From Streptomyces sp. YS415 (GTDB taxonomy: Bacteria > Actinomycetota > Actinomycetes > Streptomycetales > Streptomycetaceae), in assembly GCF_023544665.1 (NCBI RefSeq), contig NZ_JAMJFL010000002.1, positions 124,001-188,000 on the forward strand: a stretch of DNA of 64,000 nucleotides. The letters are read 5' to 3'. The translations under genes were made by a program, and so were the position numbers. How positions within the stretch are numbered: the first letter of the stretch is position 1; each line of letters opens with the position of its first letter. The notes under the pieces are model-generated. The model saw only the letters and a list, made by a program, of their open reading frames with translations. It was not told the origin of the DNA and did no database searches. Positions 1 through 12,273 of the stretch are shown here, one piece after another.

Positions 1-410
<410 letters not shown>

Positions 411-414
<4 letters not shown>

Positions 415-1148
415 GCGACACGAACAACGGCGTCAACCCCGAGAAGGACCTCGGCGCCGAGAACCTCCCCGGCCAGCGGGGCGAGGGCGGCGAGGAGATC
501 CGCGTCCAGCGCGGCATGTTCGGCGCCAACAACGGCGGCGACACCTCCGGTTACGGCGGCCTGGTCCGCTCGGTCCGGCTCCCGGGACCGGCGGGCCGCC
601 CCTACGGGGGCTGGTTCGACGAGGTCGCCGACGAACTCGAGGGCGCGCTGGAGGAGCAGGGCCTGCTGCCCGAGAACGCCATCGAGAAGACGGTCGTCGA
701 CCGCGACGAGCTCACCTTCCACATCGAGCGCGAGCATCTGCTCCGCGTCGCCCGCACCCTGCGCGACGACCCGGCCCTGCGCTTCGAGCTGTGCACCGGC
801 GTGAGCGGCGTCCACTACCCGCACGACAAGGGCCGCGAGCTGCACGCCGTCTACCACCTGCGCTCGATCACCCACAACCGGCTGATCCGCCTCGAGGTCA
901 GCGCCCCCGACAGCGACCGCCGCGTCCCCTCGCTGGTCTCCGTCTACCCGACCAACGACTGGCACGAGCGCGAGACCTACGACTTCTTCGGTCTCGTCTT
1001 CGAAGGCCACCCGGCCCTGACGCGGATCATGATGCCGGACGACTGGCAGGGCCACCCGCAGCGCAAGGACTACCCCCTCGGCGGCATCCCCGTCGAGTAC
1101 AAGGGCGCCCAGATCCCGGCTCCGGACCAGCGGAGGTCGTACTCGTGA
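411..1148 (+). CDS. nuoC: NADH:quinone oxidoreductase subunit NuoC
   Basis: A 245-residue NuoC/30-kDa subunit of the complex I peripheral arm. The signature [19 protein letters not shown] and the following [10 protein letters not shown] are typical of this family. The ATG overlaps the nuoB stop by four bases, and its own TGA overlaps the GTG of nuoD. The first 60 or so residues form an acidic, Gly/Asn-rich extension of the sort seen in actinobacterial NuoC. NuoC is a separate protein here and is not fused to NuoD as in enterobacteria. Confidence 0.96.
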
Positions 1149-2467
1149 GCACTTCCCACGCTTCCCCCCGCGAGACCACCGAGGGCACCGTCTACACGGT
1201 CACCGGTGGCGACTGGGACGAGGTCGTGCAGTCCGCGGCCCGCGCCGACGACGAGCGCATCGTCGTCAACATGGGCCCCCAGCACCCCTCCACCCACGGC
1301 GTGCTCCGGCTGATCCTGGAGATCGAGGGCGAGACGGTCACCGAGGCCCGCTGCGGCATCGGCTACCTGCACACCGGCATCGAGAAGAACCTCGAGTTCC
1401 GCACGTGGACGCAGGGCACCACGTTCGTGACGCGCATGGACTACCTGACGTCCTTCTTCAACGAGACCGGCTACTGCCTCGCCGTCGAGAAGCTCCTCGG
1501 CATCGAGGACCAGATCCCCGACCGGGCCACCCTGATCCGGGTGCTCCTGATGGAGCTCAACCGGCTCTCCTCGCATCTGGTGTGCATCGCCACCGGCGGC
1601 ATGGAACTCGGCGCCACCACGATCATGATCTACGGATTCCGTGATCGTGAAATGATTCTCGACATCTACGAGCTCATCACGGGCCTGCGGATGAACCACG
1701 CGTACATCCGCCCCGGCGGACTCGCCCAGGACCTGCCGCCCGGCGCGGTGGACCAGATCCGCGAGTTCGTGAAGAAGATGAAGAAGAACCTCCCGGAGTA
1801 CGACAAGCTCGCCACCGGGAACCCCATCTTCAAGGCCCGTATGCAGGACGTCGGCTATCTCGACCTGGCCGGCTGCATGGCCCTCGGCGCCACCGGCCCC
1901 ATCCTGCGCTCCACCGGCCTGCCGCACGACCTGCGCAAGGCCCAGCCCTACTGCGGCTACGAGACCTTCGACTTCGACGTCCCGACCGCCGACACCTGCG
2001 ACTCCTACGGCCGCTTCCTGATCCGCCTGGAGGAGATGCGCCAGTCGCTCAGGATCGTCGAGCAGTGCCTGGACCGGCTGCAGCCCGGGCCGGTCATGGT
2101 CGCCGACAAGAAGATCGCCTGGCCCGCCCAGCTCGCCCTCGGGCCGGACGGCCTCGGCAACTCCCTCGACCACATCAAGAAAATCATGGGCACCTCCATG
2201 GAGGCCCTGATCCACCACTTCAAGCTGGTCACCGAGGGCTTCCGCGTGCCGCCGGGACAGGCGTACGCGGCCGTCGAGTCGCCCAAGGGCGAGCTCGGGG
2301 TGCATGCCGTATCCGACGGCGGCACCCGCCCCTACCGGGTCCACTTCCGTGACCCGTCCTTCACCAACCTTCAGGCCATGGCAGCGATGTGCGAGGGCGG
2401 CCAGGTCGCCGACGTCATCGTCGCCGTCGCGTCCATCGACCCCGTGATGGGAGGCGTCGACCGGTGA
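1145..2467 (+). CDS. nuoD: NADH:quinone oxidoreductase subunit NuoD
   Basis: A 440-residue NuoD/49-kDa subunit, which forms the quinone-binding cavity with NuoB and is related to [NiFe]-hydrogenase large subunits. It shows [12 protein letters not shown] (residues 42-53), whose histidine corresponds to the quinone-headgroup histidine of the family. [10 protein letters not shown] and [11 protein letters not shown] follow, the latter carrying the conserved tyrosine near residue 100. It starts with GTG inside the nuoC stop and ends inside the nuoE GTG. This is the only nuoD in the window, because the second nuo cluster lacks one. Confidence 0.97.
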   Translation: MSTSHASPRETTEGTVYTVTGGDWDEVVQSAARADDERIVVNMGPQHPSTHGVLRLILEIEGETVTEARCGIGYLHTGIEKNLEFRTWTQGTTFVTRMDYLTSFFNETGYCLAVEKLLGIEDQIPDRATLIRVLLMELNRLSSHLVCIATGGMELGATTIMIYGFRDREMILDIYELITGLRMNHAYIRPGGLAQDLPPGAVDQIREFVKKMKKNLPEYDKLATGNPIFKARMQDVGYLDLAGCMALGATGPILRSTGLPHDLRKAQPYCGYETFDFDVPTADTCDSYGRFLIRLEEMRQSLRIVEQCLDRLQPGPVMVADKKIAWPAQLALGPDGLGNSLDHIKKIMGTSMEALIHHFKLVTEGFRVPPGQAYAAVESPKGELGVHAVSDGGTRPYRVHFRDPSFTNLQAMAAMCEGGQVADVIVAVASIDPVMGGVDR

Positions 2468-3336
2468 CCACCAGTTCTTCGGAGCAGGGCGTCAGCCTGG
2501 GCATGCCCGAACTGCCCGCGCCCGGCTACCCGGACGACGTTCGAGCCCGGCTGGAGCGGGACGCGCGCGAGATCATCGCGCGCTACCCCGACTCCCGGTC
2601 CGCGCTCCTTCCGCTGCTGCACCTGGTGCAGTCGGAGGAAGGCCATGTCACGCGGACCGGGATGCGGTTCTGCGCGGACATGCTGCAGCTGACCACGGCC
2701 GAGGTCACCGCGGTGGCCACCTTCTACACCATGTACCGGCGCCGCCCGAGCGGTGACTACCAGGTCGGGGTGTGCACCAACACGCTGTGCGCGGTGATGG
2801 GCGGTGACGCGATCTTCGAGGCGCTCCAGGAGCACCTCGGCGTCGGCAACGGCGAGACCACCGACGACGGCAAGGTCACCCTGGAGCACATCGAGTGCAA
2901 CGCGGCCTGCGACTACGCCCCGGTCGTGATGGTCAACTGGGAGTTCTTCGACAACCAGACCGTGCAGAGCGCCAAGCGCATGGTGGACGACCTGCGCGCC
3001 GGAGCACCGGTTTCCCCCACCCGCGGGGCGCCGCTGTGCACCTTCAAGGAGACGGCCCGGATCCTGGCGGGCTTCCCCGACGAGCGGGAAGGGGCGGTCG
3101 AGGCCGGCGGAAGCGCGGGACCCGCTTCACTGATCGGTCTCAAGCTGGCCAAGGGAGAGACCGCCCCCGCGCGCGTGGTCCACCCGCGCGACGGCGGACC
3201 TCACCAGGAGCCGCAGGACAGGGCCGTGCACGAGCCCTCCCCGACACAGCACTTGAGCTCACACGACGCGCCGCAGGACACATCGGCCTCCGACCCGGCC
3301 CACCCGGCCGGGCCTGCCGCCGAGGAGGGGGAGTGA
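2464..3336 (+). CDS. nuoE: NADH:quinone oxidoreductase subunit NuoE
   Basis: A 290-residue NuoE/24-kDa subunit of the NADH-input module. The [2Fe-2S] N1a ligands are C104, C109, C145 and C149, in VCTNTLC and ECNAAC. The thioredoxin-like core ends near residue 200. Beyond it lies a hydrophilic C-terminal tail of about 90 residues, rich in Pro, His and Glu, that is longer than in most bacterial NuoE proteins and has no recognisable domain. GTG start overlapping the nuoD stop; the stop shares one base with the nuoF ATG. Confidence 0.95.
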   Translation: MTTSSSEQGVSLGMPELPAPGYPDDVRARLERDAREIIARYPDSRSALLPLLHLVQSEEGHVTRTGMRFCADMLQLTTAEVTAVATFYTMYRRRPSGDYQVGVCTNTLCAVMGGDAIFEALQEHLGVGNGETTDDGKVTLEHIECNAACDYAPVVMVNWEFFDNQTVQSAKRMVDDLRAGAPVSPTRGAPLCTFKETARILAGFPDEREGAVEAGGSAGPASLIGLKLAKGETAPARVVHPRDGGPHQEPQDRAVHEPSPTQHLSSHDAPQDTSASDPAHPAGPAAEEGE

Positions 3337-4685
3337 TGACCTTGGCACCCGAGCTGAAAGACACCGGCCCCGAGAAGCTGCTCGCACCCGTGCTGTCGGC
3401 CTTCTGGGACGAGGACGGGTCCTGGACGCTGGACGTCTACCGACGGCACGACGGATACGAGGGGCTCCGCAAGGCGCTCGCCATGTCGCCGGACGACCTC
3501 ATCGCCTATGTGAAGGACTCCGGCCTGCGCGGACGCGGCGGCGCGGGCTTCCCCACCGGAATGAAGTGGCAGTTCATTCCCCAGGGAGACGGAAAGCCGC
3601 ACTATCTTGTTGTCAACGCCGACGAGTCGGAGCCCGGGACCTGCAAGGACATCCCGCTCCTCTTCGCGAACCCGCACAGCCTCATCGAGGGCATCGTCAT
3701 CGCCTGTTATGCCATCAGGTCGTCCCACGCCTTCATCTACCTGCGGGGTGAAGTCGTCCCCGTGCTGCGGCGGTTGCACTCGGCCGTGAGCGAGGCCTAT
3801 GCGGCCGGCTACCTCGGCAAGAACATCCTCGGCAGCGGCCTCGATCTCGAACTCACCGTGCACGCCGGCGCCGGGGCGTACATCTGCGGTGAGGAGACCG
3901 CACTGCTCGACTCGCTCGAAGGCCGCCGTGGACAACCGCGGCTCCGTCCCCCCTTCCCTGCGGTGGCGGGCCTCTATGCCTGCCCCACTGTCGTGAACAA
4001 CGTCGAGTCGATCGCCTCGGTTCCCGCGATCCTGCACAAGGGCAAGGACTGGTTCAGGTCGATGGGCAGCGAGAAGTCCCCGGGCTTCACGCTGTACTCG
4101 CTCAGCGGCCATGTCGCGAGCCCCGGCCAGTACGAGGCCCCGCTCGGCATCACCCTGCGCCAGCTGCTGGACATGAGCGGCGGCATGCGGCCCGGCCACC
4201 GGCTGAAGTTCTGGACGCCGGGCGGCTCCTCCACGCCCATGTTCACCGACGAGCACCTCGACGTCCCGCTCGACTACGAGGGAGTGGGCGCCGCCGGGTC
4301 GATGCTCGGCACCAAGGCGCTCCAATGCTTCGACGAGACGACCTGCGTCGTACGGGCCGTCACCCGCTGGACCGAGTTCTACGCCCACGAGTCCTGCGGC
4401 AAGTGCACGCCCTGCCGCGAGGGCACCTACTGGCTCGTGCAGCTGCTGCGCGACATCGAGGCCGGCAAGGGCGTGATGAGCGACCTCGACAAGCTGAACG
4501 ACATCGCCGACAACATCAACGGCAAGTCCTTCTGCGCCCTCGGCGACGGTGCCGCCTCGCCGATCTTCTCTTCGCTCAAGTACTTCCGCGAGGAGTACGA
4601 GCAGCACATCACGGGCCGCGGCTGCCCCTTCGACCCGGCCAAGTCGACGGTCTGGGCCGACCACCGTACGGAGGTGAACGCATGA
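3336..4685 (+). CDS. nuoF: NADH:quinone oxidoreductase subunit NuoF
   Basis: A 449-residue NuoF/51-kDa flavoprotein that oxidises NADH. The FMN/NADH site [14 protein letters not shown] is at residues 65-78, and a second glycine-rich stretch [14 protein letters not shown] is near residue 185. The [4Fe-4S] N3 ligands are C354, C357 and C360 (SCGKCTPC) with C400 (SFCALGDGA). The ATG shares its first base with the last base of the nuoE stop, and the stop overlaps the nuoG ATG. Confidence 0.97.
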   Translation: MTLAPELKDTGPEKLLAPVLSAFWDEDGSWTLDVYRRHDGYEGLRKALAMSPDDLIAYVKDSGLRGRGGAGFPTGMKWQFIPQGDGKPHYLVVNADESEPGTCKDIPLLFANPHSLIEGIVIACYAIRSSHAFIYLRGEVVPVLRRLHSAVSEAYAAGYLGKNILGSGLDLELTVHAGAGAYICGEETALLDSLEGRRGQPRLRPPFPAVAGLYACPTVVNNVESIASVPAILHKGKDWFRSMGSEKSPGFTLYSLSGHVASPGQYEAPLGITLRQLLDMSGGMRPGHRLKFWTPGGSSTPMFTDEHLDVPLDYEGVGAAGSMLGTKALQCFDETTCVVRAVTRWTEFYAHESCGKCTPCREGTYWLVQLLRDIEAGKGVMSDLDKLNDIADNINGKSFCALGDGAASPIFSSLKYFREEYEQHITGRGCPFDPAKSTVWADHRTEVNA

Positions 4686-7186
4686 CTGTGACCACGAGCG
4701 CTCCCTCCGGAGGGGGAGAGGCGGCGGTGCCGCCGGAAGACCTCGTCTCGCTGACCATCGACGGCGTGGAGATCAGCGTGCCCAAGGGCACCCTGGTCAT
4801 CCGGGCCGCCGAACAGCTCGGCATCGAGATCCCCCGCTTCTGCGACCACCCGCTCCTCGACCCGGCCGGCGCCTGCCGCCAGTGCATCGTCGAGGTCGAG
4901 GGCCAGCGCAAGCCGATGGCGTCCTGCACCATCACCTGCACCGACGGCATGGTGGTGAAGACGCATCTGACCTCGCCGGTCGCCGAGAAGGCCCAGCACG
5001 GTGTGATGGAGCTGCTCCTCATCAACCACCCGCTGGACTGCCCGGTCTGCGACAAGGGCGGCGAGTGCCCGCTGCAGAACCAGGCCATGTCGCACGGCCA
5101 GTCCGAGTCCCGCTTCGAGGGACGCAAGCGGACCTACGAGAAGCCCGTGCCGATCTCCACACAGGTGCTGCTCGACCGCGAGCGGTGCGTGCTGTGCGCC
5201 CGCTGCACCCGCTTCTCCAACCAGATCGCGGGCGACCCGATGATCGAGCTGGTCGAGCGGGGCGCCCTCCAGCAGGTCGGCACCGGCGAGGGCGACCCCT
5301 TCGAGTCGTACTTCTCCGGCAACACGATCCAGATCTGCCCGGTCGGAGCGCTCACCTCGGCCGCGTACCGCTTCCGCTCCCGCCCCTTCGACCTGGTGTC
5401 CTCGCCGAGCGTCTGCGAGCACTGCTCGGGCGGCTGTGCCACGCGCACGGACCACCGGCGCGGCAAGGTCATGCGCAAGCTCGCGGCCGACGACCCCGAG
5501 GTCAACGAGGAGTGGATCTGCGACAAGGGGCGGTTCGCCTTCCGGTACGCGCAGCAGCGGGACCGTCTCGAGACGCCGCTGGTGCGCAATCCCGAGGGCG
5601 AACTGGTGCCGGCGTCCTGGCCGGAGGCCCTCCAGATCGCGGCCCAGGGGCTGCTCGCCTCGCGCGGGCGGGCCGGTGTCCTGACCGGCGGCCGCCTCAC
5701 CATCGAGGACGCCTACGCGTACAGCAAGTTCACGCGCGTGGCGCTCGATTCCAACGACATCGACTTCCGGGCGCGGGTGCACAGCGGCGAGGAGGCCGAC
5801 TTCCTGGCTGCCCAGGTCGCCGGACGCGGCCGTGACCTCGACGGGACGGGCGTCACCTACACCCTCCTGGAGAAGGCGCCCGCGGTCCTGCTCGCCGGGT
5901 TCGAGGCGGAGGAGGAGGCGCCCGGGATCTTCCTGCGGCTGCGCAAGGCCTGGCGCAAGCACGGCCAGAAGGTGTTCTCGCTCGCCACACACGGCACCCG
6001 CGGCCTGGAGAAGGCCGGCGGCGTCCTGCTGCCCGCCGCTCCCGGCACCGAGACCGAGTGGCTGGACGCCCTCGCGAGCGGGGCCGGGCTGGAGGGCGAC
6101 GGCGCCGCCGCCTCCGAGGCGCTGCGCACCGAGGGCGCCGTGATCGTCGTAGGGGAGCGGCTGGCCGGTGTGGAGGGCGGGCTCACCGCCGCCGTGCGTG
6201 CCGCGTCCGCGACCGGCGCGCAGCTGGTGTGGATCCCGCGCCGGGCCGGTGAGCGCGGCGCCGTCGAGGCCGGCGCGCTGCCGTCGCTGCTGCCGGGCGG
6301 CCGTCCGGCCACCGACCCCCGCGCGCGTGAGGAGGTCGCCGCGGCCTGGGGCGTGGCCGAACTCCCGCACCGCTACGGGCGCGACACCAGCCAGATCGTG
6401 GAGGCCGCCGCCACCGGCGAACTCCAGGCCCTGGTGGTCGCCGGAGTCGAGATCGCCGACCTGCCCGACCCGGCACGCGCACGCGTGGCGCTCGCCGAGG
6501 CCGGGTTCCTGGTCTCGCTGGAGCTGCGGCCGAGCGAGGTCACCGAACTCGCCGACGTGGTCCTGCCGGTCGCCGCCGTCCCCGAGAAGGCGGGCACCTT
6601 CCTCAACTGGGAAGGCAGGGTGCGCTTCTTCGAGGCCGCGCTCAAGCCCGACCAGATGATCCGCCGCCTGCCCCCGACCGACGCCCGCGTCCTGCAGATG
6701 CTGGCCGACGCCATGGACGTCCACCTGGGCCTGCCGGACCTGCGCACCGCACGCGCGGAACTGGACCGGCTGGGCGCCTGGGACGGGCCCCGCGCCACCC
6801 AGCCCCGGGAGATCGCGGCCACGTTGCCGCGGCCGGCCGCCGGGGAAGCGGTGCTGGCCGGACACCGGCTGCTGCTCGACCAGGGACGCCTCCAGGACGG
6901 TGACGAGGCGCTCGCCGGGACCCGGCACGCCGCCCACGCGCGCGTGTCGGCCGCCACGGCCGCCGAAGCGGGCGTGAAGGAGGGCGACCTCCTCGCGGTG
7001 ACCGGCACCGCCGGGACGGTCCGGCTCCCGCTGAGGATCACCGCGATGCCCGACCGGGTGGTCTGGCTGCCGCTGAACTCCACCGGGGGCGGCGTCGCCT
7101 CCGACACCGGGGCGCGGCCCGGCTCCCTCGTCCGCATCGGCCCGGCGACCCTCGCCACCGGGGCCCCCAAGGAGGTGGAGGCATGA
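4682..7186 (+). CDS. nuoG: NADH:quinone oxidoreductase subunit NuoG
   Basis: An 834-residue NuoG/75-kDa iron-sulfur subunit that carries electrons from NuoE/F toward NuoI/B. The start was chosen at the ATG coupled to the nuoF stop. Visible cluster ligands are C54, C65, C68 and C82 (N1b); H116, C120, C123 and C129 (N5); and C169, C172, C175 and C219 (N4). C245, C248, C252 and C280 match the extra N7 cluster found in some bacterial complexes. The C-terminal 550 residues form a molybdopterin-oxidoreductase-like domain with no sign of cofactor-binding function, as is usual in this subunit. Confidence 0.96.
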   Translation: MTVTTSAPSGGGEAAVPPEDLVSLTIDGVEISVPKGTLVIRAAEQLGIEIPRFCDHPLLDPAGACRQCIVEVEGQRKPMASCTITCTDGMVVKTHLTSPVAEKAQHGVMELLLINHPLDCPVCDKGGECPLQNQAMSHGQSESRFEGRKRTYEKPVPISTQVLLDRERCVLCARCTRFSNQIAGDPMIELVERGALQQVGTGEGDPFESYFSGNTIQICPVGALTSAAYRFRSRPFDLVSSPSVCEHCSGGCATRTDHRRGKVMRKLAADDPEVNEEWICDKGRFAFRYAQQRDRLETPLVRNPEGELVPASWPEALQIAAQGLLASRGRAGVLTGGRLTIEDAYAYSKFTRVALDSNDIDFRARVHSGEEADFLAAQVAGRGRDLDGTGVTYTLLEKAPAVLLAGFEAEEEAPGIFLRLRKAWRKHGQKVFSLATHGTRGLEKAGGVLLPAAPGTETEWLDALASGAGLEGDGAAASEALRTEGAVIVVGERLAGVEGGLTAAVRAASATGAQLVWIPRRAGERGAVEAGALPSLLPGGRPATDPRAREEVAAAWGVAELPHRYGRDTSQIVEAAATGELQALVVAGVEIADLPDPARARVALAEAGFLVSLELRPSEVTELADVVLPVAAVPEKAGTFLNWEGRVRFFEAALKPDQMIRRLPPTDARVLQMLADAMDVHLGLPDLRTARAELDRLGAWDGPRATQPREIAATLPRPAAGEAVLAGHRLLLDQGRLQDGDEALAGTRHAAHARVSAATAAEAGVKEGDLLAVTGTAGTVRLPLRITAMPDRVVWLPLNSTGGGVASDTGARPGSLVRIGPATLATGAPKEVEA

Positions 7187-8544
7187 GCTTGTACCTCGCC
7201 GCTGAAGACCTCTCGATGTTCGGCCGCGACCCGTGGTGGCTGGTCGTCGTCAAGGCGGTGTTCTGCTTCGCCTTCCTGATGGTGACGGTGCTGTTCTCCA
7301 TCGTGTGGGAGCGCAAGGTCGTCGCCTGGATGCAGCTGCGCATCGGACCCAACCGGCACGGCCCCTGGGGCATGCTCCAGTCGCTCGCCGACGGCATCAA
7401 GCTGATGCTGAAGGAAGACGTCATCGTCAAACGCGCGGACAAGGTGGTCTACGTCCTCGCGCCGATCGTCGCGGCCATCCCGGCCTTCATGGCGATCGCG
7501 GTGATCCCCTTCGGCCCGGCCGGGAACGAGATCTCGATCTTCGGCGAGCGCACCACAATGCAGCTCACCGACCTGCCGATCGCGATGCTCTACATCCTCG
7601 CGGTCGCCTCGGTCGGCATCTACGGCATCGTGCTGGCGGGCTGGAGCTCCGGATCCACCTATCCGCTCCTCGGCGGCCTGCGCTCCTGCGCGCAGATGAT
7701 CTCCTACGAGATCGCCATGGGCGCCGCCTTCGCCTCGGTGTTCCTCTACTCGGGGTCGATGTCGACGTCCACGATCGTCGAGGCGCAGCAGGACCGCTGG
7801 TACATCGTCCTGCTGCCGGTCTCCTTCCTGATCTACATCGTCACGATGGTCGGCGAGACCAACCGCGCCCCCTTCGACATGCCGGAGTCCGAGGGCGACC
7901 TGGTCGGCGGCTTCAACACCGAGTACTCCTCGATCAAGTTCGCGATGTTCATGCTCGCCGAGTACGTGAACATGGTGACGGTCTCGGCGGTGTCGGTGAC
8001 GCTCTTCCTCGGCGGGTGGCGGGCCCCCTGGCCGGTCTCCACCTTCTGGGAGGGGGCCAACCACGGCTGGTGGCCGCTGCTCTGGTTCGTGATCAAGGTG
8101 CAGTTGCTGCTCTTCTTCTTCATCTGGCTGCGCGGCACCCTGCCCCGCGTCCGCTACGACCAGCTGATGAAGCTCGGCTGGAAGGTCCTGATCCCGGTCT
8201 CCGTGGTCTGGCTGATGCTCGTCGCGACGGTACGGACCCTGCGCAATGAGAACTACGACTTCGCCGACATCGCCCTCTACGTCGGCGGCGGCGTCCTGGT
8301 GCTCCTGCTGCTCTCCTTCGTCGCGGACATGTTCCGCGGCAAGCCCAAGGAGGAGGAGCCGGCCGCCCCGGCCGCCGGATTCGACGCGATGGCGGGCGGA
8401 TTCCCCGTGCCACCGCTGCCCGGACAGGACCTGCCACCGGTTCCGCGACGCCGTTCGCGCCGGGAGCGGGAGCTGATTGTCAGTGGTGGGCCCGATACTC
8501 AGAGTGACGGATCTCTGGATGGAAAGGAGGCGTCCGATGGCTGA
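7183..8544 (+). CDS. nuoH: NADH:quinone oxidoreductase subunit NuoH
   Basis: A 453-residue membrane subunit that links the peripheral arm to the proton channels. The family signatures [16 protein letters not shown] and [20 protein letters not shown] are present, with about eight to nine hydrophobic segments. The last 100 or so residues are a Pro/Arg-rich cytoplasmic tail absent from the shorter NuoH of the second cluster (322 residues). The ATG overlaps the nuoG stop, and the 3' end overlaps the nuoI start by eight bases. Confidence 0.96.
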   Translation: MSLYLAAEDLSMFGRDPWWLVVVKAVFCFAFLMVTVLFSIVWERKVVAWMQLRIGPNRHGPWGMLQSLADGIKLMLKEDVIVKRADKVVYVLAPIVAAIPAFMAIAVIPFGPAGNEISIFGERTTMQLTDLPIAMLYILAVASVGIYGIVLAGWSSGSTYPLLGGLRSCAQMISYEIAMGAAFASVFLYSGSMSTSTIVEAQQDRWYIVLLPVSFLIYIVTMVGETNRAPFDMPESEGDLVGGFNTEYSSIKFAMFMLAEYVNMVTVSAVSVTLFLGGWRAPWPVSTFWEGANHGWWPLLWFVIKVQLLLFFFIWLRGTLPRVRYDQLMKLGWKVLIPVSVVWLMLVATVRTLRNENYDFADIALYVGGGVLVLLLLSFVADMFRGKPKEEEPAAPAAGFDAMAGGFPVPPLPGQDLPPVPRRRSRRERELIVSGGPDTQSDGSLDGKEASDG

Positions 8545-9178
8545 GGAGCCCAAGGAGACCAAGCCCGGTTTCCAGAACCCCGTGGCCGGCTTCGGTGTGA
8601 CCTTCAAGGCCATGTTCAAGAAGCGGCTGACCGAGCAGTACCCGGAACAGCAGAAGACCACCGCTCCGCGGTTCCACGGACGGCACCAGCTCAACCGCCA
8701 TCCGGACGGCCTGGAGAAGTGCGTCGGCTGCGAACTGTGCGCCTGGGCCTGCCCCGCCGACGCGATCTACGTCGAGGGCGCGGACAACACCGACGAGGAG
8801 CGCTACTCGCCGGGCGAGCGGTACGGCCGCGTCTACCAGATCAACTACGCCCGCTGCATCCTGTGCGGCCTGTGCATCGAGGCGTGCCCCACGCGCGCGC
8901 TCACGATGACGAACGAGTTCGAGCTGGCCGACTCCAGCCGCGCCAACCTCATCTACACCAAGGAGCAGCTGCTCGCCGGCCTCGAGGACGGCATGGTCGA
9001 CTCGCCGCACGCCATCTACCCCGGCACGGACGAGCAGGACTACTACCGGGGCCTGGTGACGGAGGCCGCGCCGGGCACCACCCAGCAGGTCGCGCTCTCC
9101 AAGGGCGAGGTCCCGCAGGAGTCCGCCTCGACGTTCGGTGAGGACGAACCGGCGTCAGGGAAGGTGGTCGGCCGATGA
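8537..9178 (+). CDS. nuoI: NADH:quinone oxidoreductase subunit NuoI
   Basis: A 213-residue ferredoxin-like subunit that holds clusters N6a and N6b. Ligands are C62, C65, C68 and C72 ([12 protein letters not shown]) and C107, C110, C113 and C117 ([12 protein letters not shown]). An upstream in-frame ATG would add 20 residues, but the ATG at 8537 has a strong ribosome site (GGAAAGGAGG) at the right distance and gives the usual N-terminus, so it is preferred. The gene lies between nuoH and nuoJ, overlapping both. Confidence 0.96.
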   Translation: MAEEPKETKPGFQNPVAGFGVTFKAMFKKRLTEQYPEQQKTTAPRFHGRHQLNRHPDGLEKCVGCELCAWACPADAIYVEGADNTDEERYSPGERYGRVYQINYARCILCGLCIEACPTRALTMTNEFELADSSRANLIYTKEQLLAGLEDGMVDSPHAIYPGTDEQDYYRGLVTEAAPGTTQQVALSKGEVPQESASTFGEDEPASGKVVGR

Positions 9179-9993
9179 CCGCGCAGCTCGCCGCCTACTC
9201 CACCTCCACCGGCGAGGCCTTCCAGTTCTGGATCCTCGGCACGGTCGCGGTGATCGGCGCCCTGTGCACCGTCTTCATGAAGAAGGCCGTGCACAGCGCG
9301 CTCTGCCTGGCCGGCACCATGATCGTCCTGGCGGTGTTCTACCTCGCCAACGGCGCCTACTTCCTGGGCGTCGTGCAGATCGTCGTCTACACCGGCGCGA
9401 TCATGATGCTGTTCCTGTTCGTGGTGATGCTGGTCGGCGTGACCGCCGCGGACTCCCTGCAGGAGACCATCAAGGGCCAGCGCTGGCTGGCCCTTCTGTG
9501 CGGCCTCGGCTTCGGAATCCTGCTGTTCGCCGGGATCGGCAACGCCTCCCTGACGGAGTTCAACGGCCTCGCCCAGGCGAACGCGGGCGGCAATGTGGAG
9601 GGCCTCGCCGCCCTGCTGTTCACCAAGTACGTCTTCGCCTTCGAGATCACCGGCGCCCTGCTCATCACGGCCGCCGTCGGCGCCATGGTGCTCACCCACC
9701 GCGAGCGCACCGAGCGGGCCAAAACGCAGCGCGAAATGGCCGAGCAGCGGGTGCGCGAGAACAAGCACGTGCCGCCGCTGCCGGCGCCCGGTGTGTACGC
9801 CCGGCACAACGCCGTGGACATCGCCGGTCTGCTGCCCGACGGCACCCCCTCGGAGCTCACCGTCAGCAAGACGCTGCGCGAGCGCGGCCAGATCCGCGAT
9901 GTGTCCACCGAGGCGCTCAACGACCTCAAGGCCCTGGAACAGCGGGCCGAGGAGCGCCTGGAGCGCACGAACAGCGGGGAGGCGTTGAAGTGA
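9175..9993 (+). CDS. nuoJ: NADH:quinone oxidoreductase subunit NuoJ
   Basis: A 272-residue membrane subunit with five hydrophobic helices in the first 175 residues, including [20 protein letters not shown], the pi-bulge helix region of NuoJ. The hydrophilic C-terminal 95 residues are an extension compared with E. coli NuoJ and are typical of actinobacteria. ATG overlaps the nuoI TGA, and the stop overlaps the nuoK GTG. Confidence 0.95.
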   Translation: MTAQLAAYSTSTGEAFQFWILGTVAVIGALCTVFMKKAVHSALCLAGTMIVLAVFYLANGAYFLGVVQIVVYTGAIMMLFLFVVMLVGVTAADSLQETIKGQRWLALLCGLGFGILLFAGIGNASLTEFNGLAQANAGGNVEGLAALLFTKYVFAFEITGALLITAAVGAMVLTHRERTERAKTQREMAEQRVRENKHVPPLPAPGVYARHNAVDIAGLLPDGTPSELTVSKTLRERGQIRDVSTEALNDLKALEQRAEERLERTNSGEALK

Positions 9994-10289
9994 ACCCGGT
10001 CAACTACATCTACCTCGCGGCCCTGTTGTTCACGATCGGCGCCACCGGCGTACTGATCCGGCGCAACGCGATCGTGGTGTTCATGTGCGTCGAGCTGATG
10101 CTCAACGCCTGCAACCTCTCGCTCGTCGCCTTCTCCCGGATGCACGGCAACCTCGACGGCCAGATCCTCGCCTTCTTCACGATGGTCGTCGCCGCCGCGG
10201 AGGTCGTGGTCGGGCTCGCGATCATCGTGTCGCTGTTCCGTTCCCGCCACTCGGCCTCGGTCGACGACGCCAGCCTGATGAAGCTGTAA
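9990..10289 (+). CDS. nuoK: NADH:quinone oxidoreductase subunit NuoK
   Basis: A 99-residue, three-helix membrane subunit. The conserved glutamates used in proton transfer are present in [18 protein letters not shown] and [17 protein letters not shown] start coupled to the nuoJ stop. Length is normal for the family. Confidence 0.95.
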   Translation: MNPVNYIYLAALLFTIGATGVLIRRNAIVVFMCVELMLNACNLSLVAFSRMHGNLDGQILAFFTMVVAAAEVVVGLAIIVSLFRSRHSASVDDASLMKL

Positions 10290-10303
10290 GGGGTCGCTGA
10301 ATC

Positions 10304-12268
10304 GTGGAGAACCTGATTGCGCTGCTCATCGCGGCGCCCCTGCTCGGAGCGGCGGTCCTGCTGTGCGGCGGCCGGCGCCTGGACGCCGTCGGGCACTGGA
10401 TCGGCACGCTCCTCGCGGCCGTGTCCTTCGTGTTCGGCGCGATCCTCTTCGTCGACCTGCTCGGCAAGGACGCCGACCACCGGACGATGACCCAGCACCT
10501 GTTCAGCTGGATCCCGGTGGAGGGCTTCCAGGCGGACGTCGCCTTCCGCCTCGACCAGCTGTCGATGACGTTCGTGCTGCTGATCACCGGTGTCGGCTCG
10601 CTGATCCACCTGTACTCGATCGGGTACATGGAGCACGACGAGCGGCGCCGCCGCTTCTTCGGCTACCTGAACCTGTTCCTCGCGGCGATGCTGCTGCTCG
10701 TCCTCGCCGACAACTACCTGCTGCTGTACGTCGGCTGGGAGGGCGTGGGCCTCGCCTCGTTCCTGCTGATCGGCTTCTGGCAGCACAAGCCCAGTGCCGC
10801 CACGGCCGCGAAGAAGGCGTTCCTGGTCAACCGCGTCGGCGACATGGGTCTGTCGATCGCGATCATGATCATGTTCACCACCTTCGGGACCTTCGCCTTC
10901 GGCCCGCTCCTCGGCACCCACGAGGAGCCCGGGCTGGTCGGCGAGACCTCCGAGGGCACGCTCACCGCCATCGCCCTGATGCTGCTGCTCGCGGCCTGCG
11001 GCAAGTCCGCCCAGGTGCCGCTGCAGTCCTGGCTCGGGGACGCGATGGAGGGCCCGACCCCGGTCTCGGCCCTGATCCACGCGGCGACGATGGTGACCGC
11101 GGGCGTCTACCTGATCGTCCGCTCCGGCGCGATCTTCAACGCCGCCCCCGACGCGCAGCTGGTCGTCACCATCGTCGGTGCCGTCACGCTCCTGTTCGGT
11201 GCGATCGTCGGTTGCGCGAAGGACGACATCAAGAAGGCGCTGGCCGGCTCGACCATGTCGCAGATCGGCTACATGGTCCTCGCCGCGGGCCTCGGCCCGA
11301 TCGGCTACGTCTTCGCGATCATGCACCTGGTGACCCACGGCTTCTTCAAGGCCGGGCTCTTCCTCGGCGCCGGTTCGGTCATGCACGGCATGAACGACGA
11401 GGTCGACATGAGGAAGTACGGCGGCCTCAGGAAGTACATGCCGATCACCTTCATCACCTTCGGCCTCGGCTACCTCGCGATCATCGGCTTCCCGGGCCTG
11501 TCCGGCTTCTTCTCCAAGGACAAGATCATCGAGTCGGCGTTCGCCAAGGGCGGCACCGAGGGCTGGATCCTCGGCGCCTGTGCCCTGCTCGGTGCGGCGA
11601 TCACGGCGTACTACATGACGCGCGTGATGCTGATGACGTTCTTCGGCGAGGAGCGCTGGCGGAACCGGCCCACCGCCTCCCCGGCCGCTCCCGGCGCGGA
11701 ACCGGCCGCCGAGCACCACGGCGACCACGCCGAGCCGCATCCGCACGAGTCGCCCAGCTCCATGACGATCCCGATGATCGTGCTGGCGTTCGGGTCCGTC
11801 TTCGCGGGCGGCCTGTTCAGCGTCGGCGACCGCTTCGTGCACTGGCTGGAGCCGATCACCGGCCACAGCCACGGCGACTCGCCCCTCAGCGCGGCCACGG
11901 TCACGACGTCCACGGTGGTCGTGATGGTCATCGGTGTCACCGCCGCGTACCTGCAGTACGGCCGCCGCCCGGTCCCGGTCGTCGCCCCGCGCGGGTCGCT
12001 GCTCACCCGGGCCGCCCGGCGCGATCTGCTCCAGGACGACTTCAACCATGTCGTCCTCGTCCGCGGCGGCGAACACCTCACGCGCTCCCTGGTGTACGTC
12101 GACCACACCCTGGTCGACGGCGTCGTCAACGGCACGGCGGCCTCGGTCGGCGGCCTCTCCGGACGGCTGCGCAAACTCCAGAACGGCTTCGCGCGATCGT
12201 ACGCGGTCTCGATGTTCGGCGGTGCGGCACTCCTCGTCGCCGCGACCCTGCTGATGAGGGCGGTCTGA
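10304..12268 (+). CDS. nuoL: NADH:quinone oxidoreductase subunit NuoL
   Basis: A 654-residue antiporter-like proton-pumping subunit and the most distal membrane subunit. [16 protein letters not shown] carries the conserved glutamate (E146), followed by the lysine-bearing helices typical of the family. A His-rich loop ([14 protein letters not shown], about residues 467-480) sits before the last helices. The GTG start follows nuoK by 14 bases, one of only two non-overlapping junctions in this operon. Confidence 0.96.
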   Translation: MENLIALLIAAPLLGAAVLLCGGRRLDAVGHWIGTLLAAVSFVFGAILFVDLLGKDADHRTMTQHLFSWIPVEGFQADVAFRLDQLSMTFVLLITGVGSLIHLYSIGYMEHDERRRRFFGYLNLFLAAMLLLVLADNYLLLYVGWEGVGLASFLLIGFWQHKPSAATAAKKAFLVNRVGDMGLSIAIMIMFTTFGTFAFGPLLGTHEEPGLVGETSEGTLTAIALMLLLAACGKSAQVPLQSWLGDAMEGPTPVSALIHAATMVTAGVYLIVRSGAIFNAAPDAQLVVTIVGAVTLLFGAIVGCAKDDIKKALAGSTMSQIGYMVLAAGLGPIGYVFAIMHLVTHGFFKAGLFLGAGSVMHGMNDEVDMRKYGGLRKYMPITFITFGLGYLAIIGFPGLSGFFSKDKIIESAFAKGGTEGWILGACALLGAAITAYYMTRVMLMTFFGEERWRNRPTASPAAPGAEPAAEHHGDHAEPHPHESPSSMTIPMIVLAFGSVFAGGLFSVGDRFVHWLEPITGHSHGDSPLSAATVTTSTVVVMVIGVTAAYLQYGRRPVPVVAPRGSLLTRAARRDLLQDDFNHVVLVRGGEHLTRSLVYVDHTLVDGVVNGTAASVGGLSGRLRKLQNGFARSYAVSMFGGAALLVAATLLMRAV

Positions 12269-12273
12269 TACCG

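Noticed and set aside
3920..3945. DnaA-box-like TGTGGACAA in nuoF and the inverted pair at the start of nuoN (13856-13875)
   Set aside because: These lie in conserved coding sequence and occur singly or as one pair, so they are probably incidental.
3201..4664. Long minus-strand frame opposite nuoF
   Set aside because: Antisense shadow without homologous features.
4427..6937. An 836-codon open frame on the minus strand across nuoG
   Set aside because: It is the antisense of a gene with nearly all G/C third positions. The translated sequence lacks any family motif, while nuoG has all its cluster ligands.
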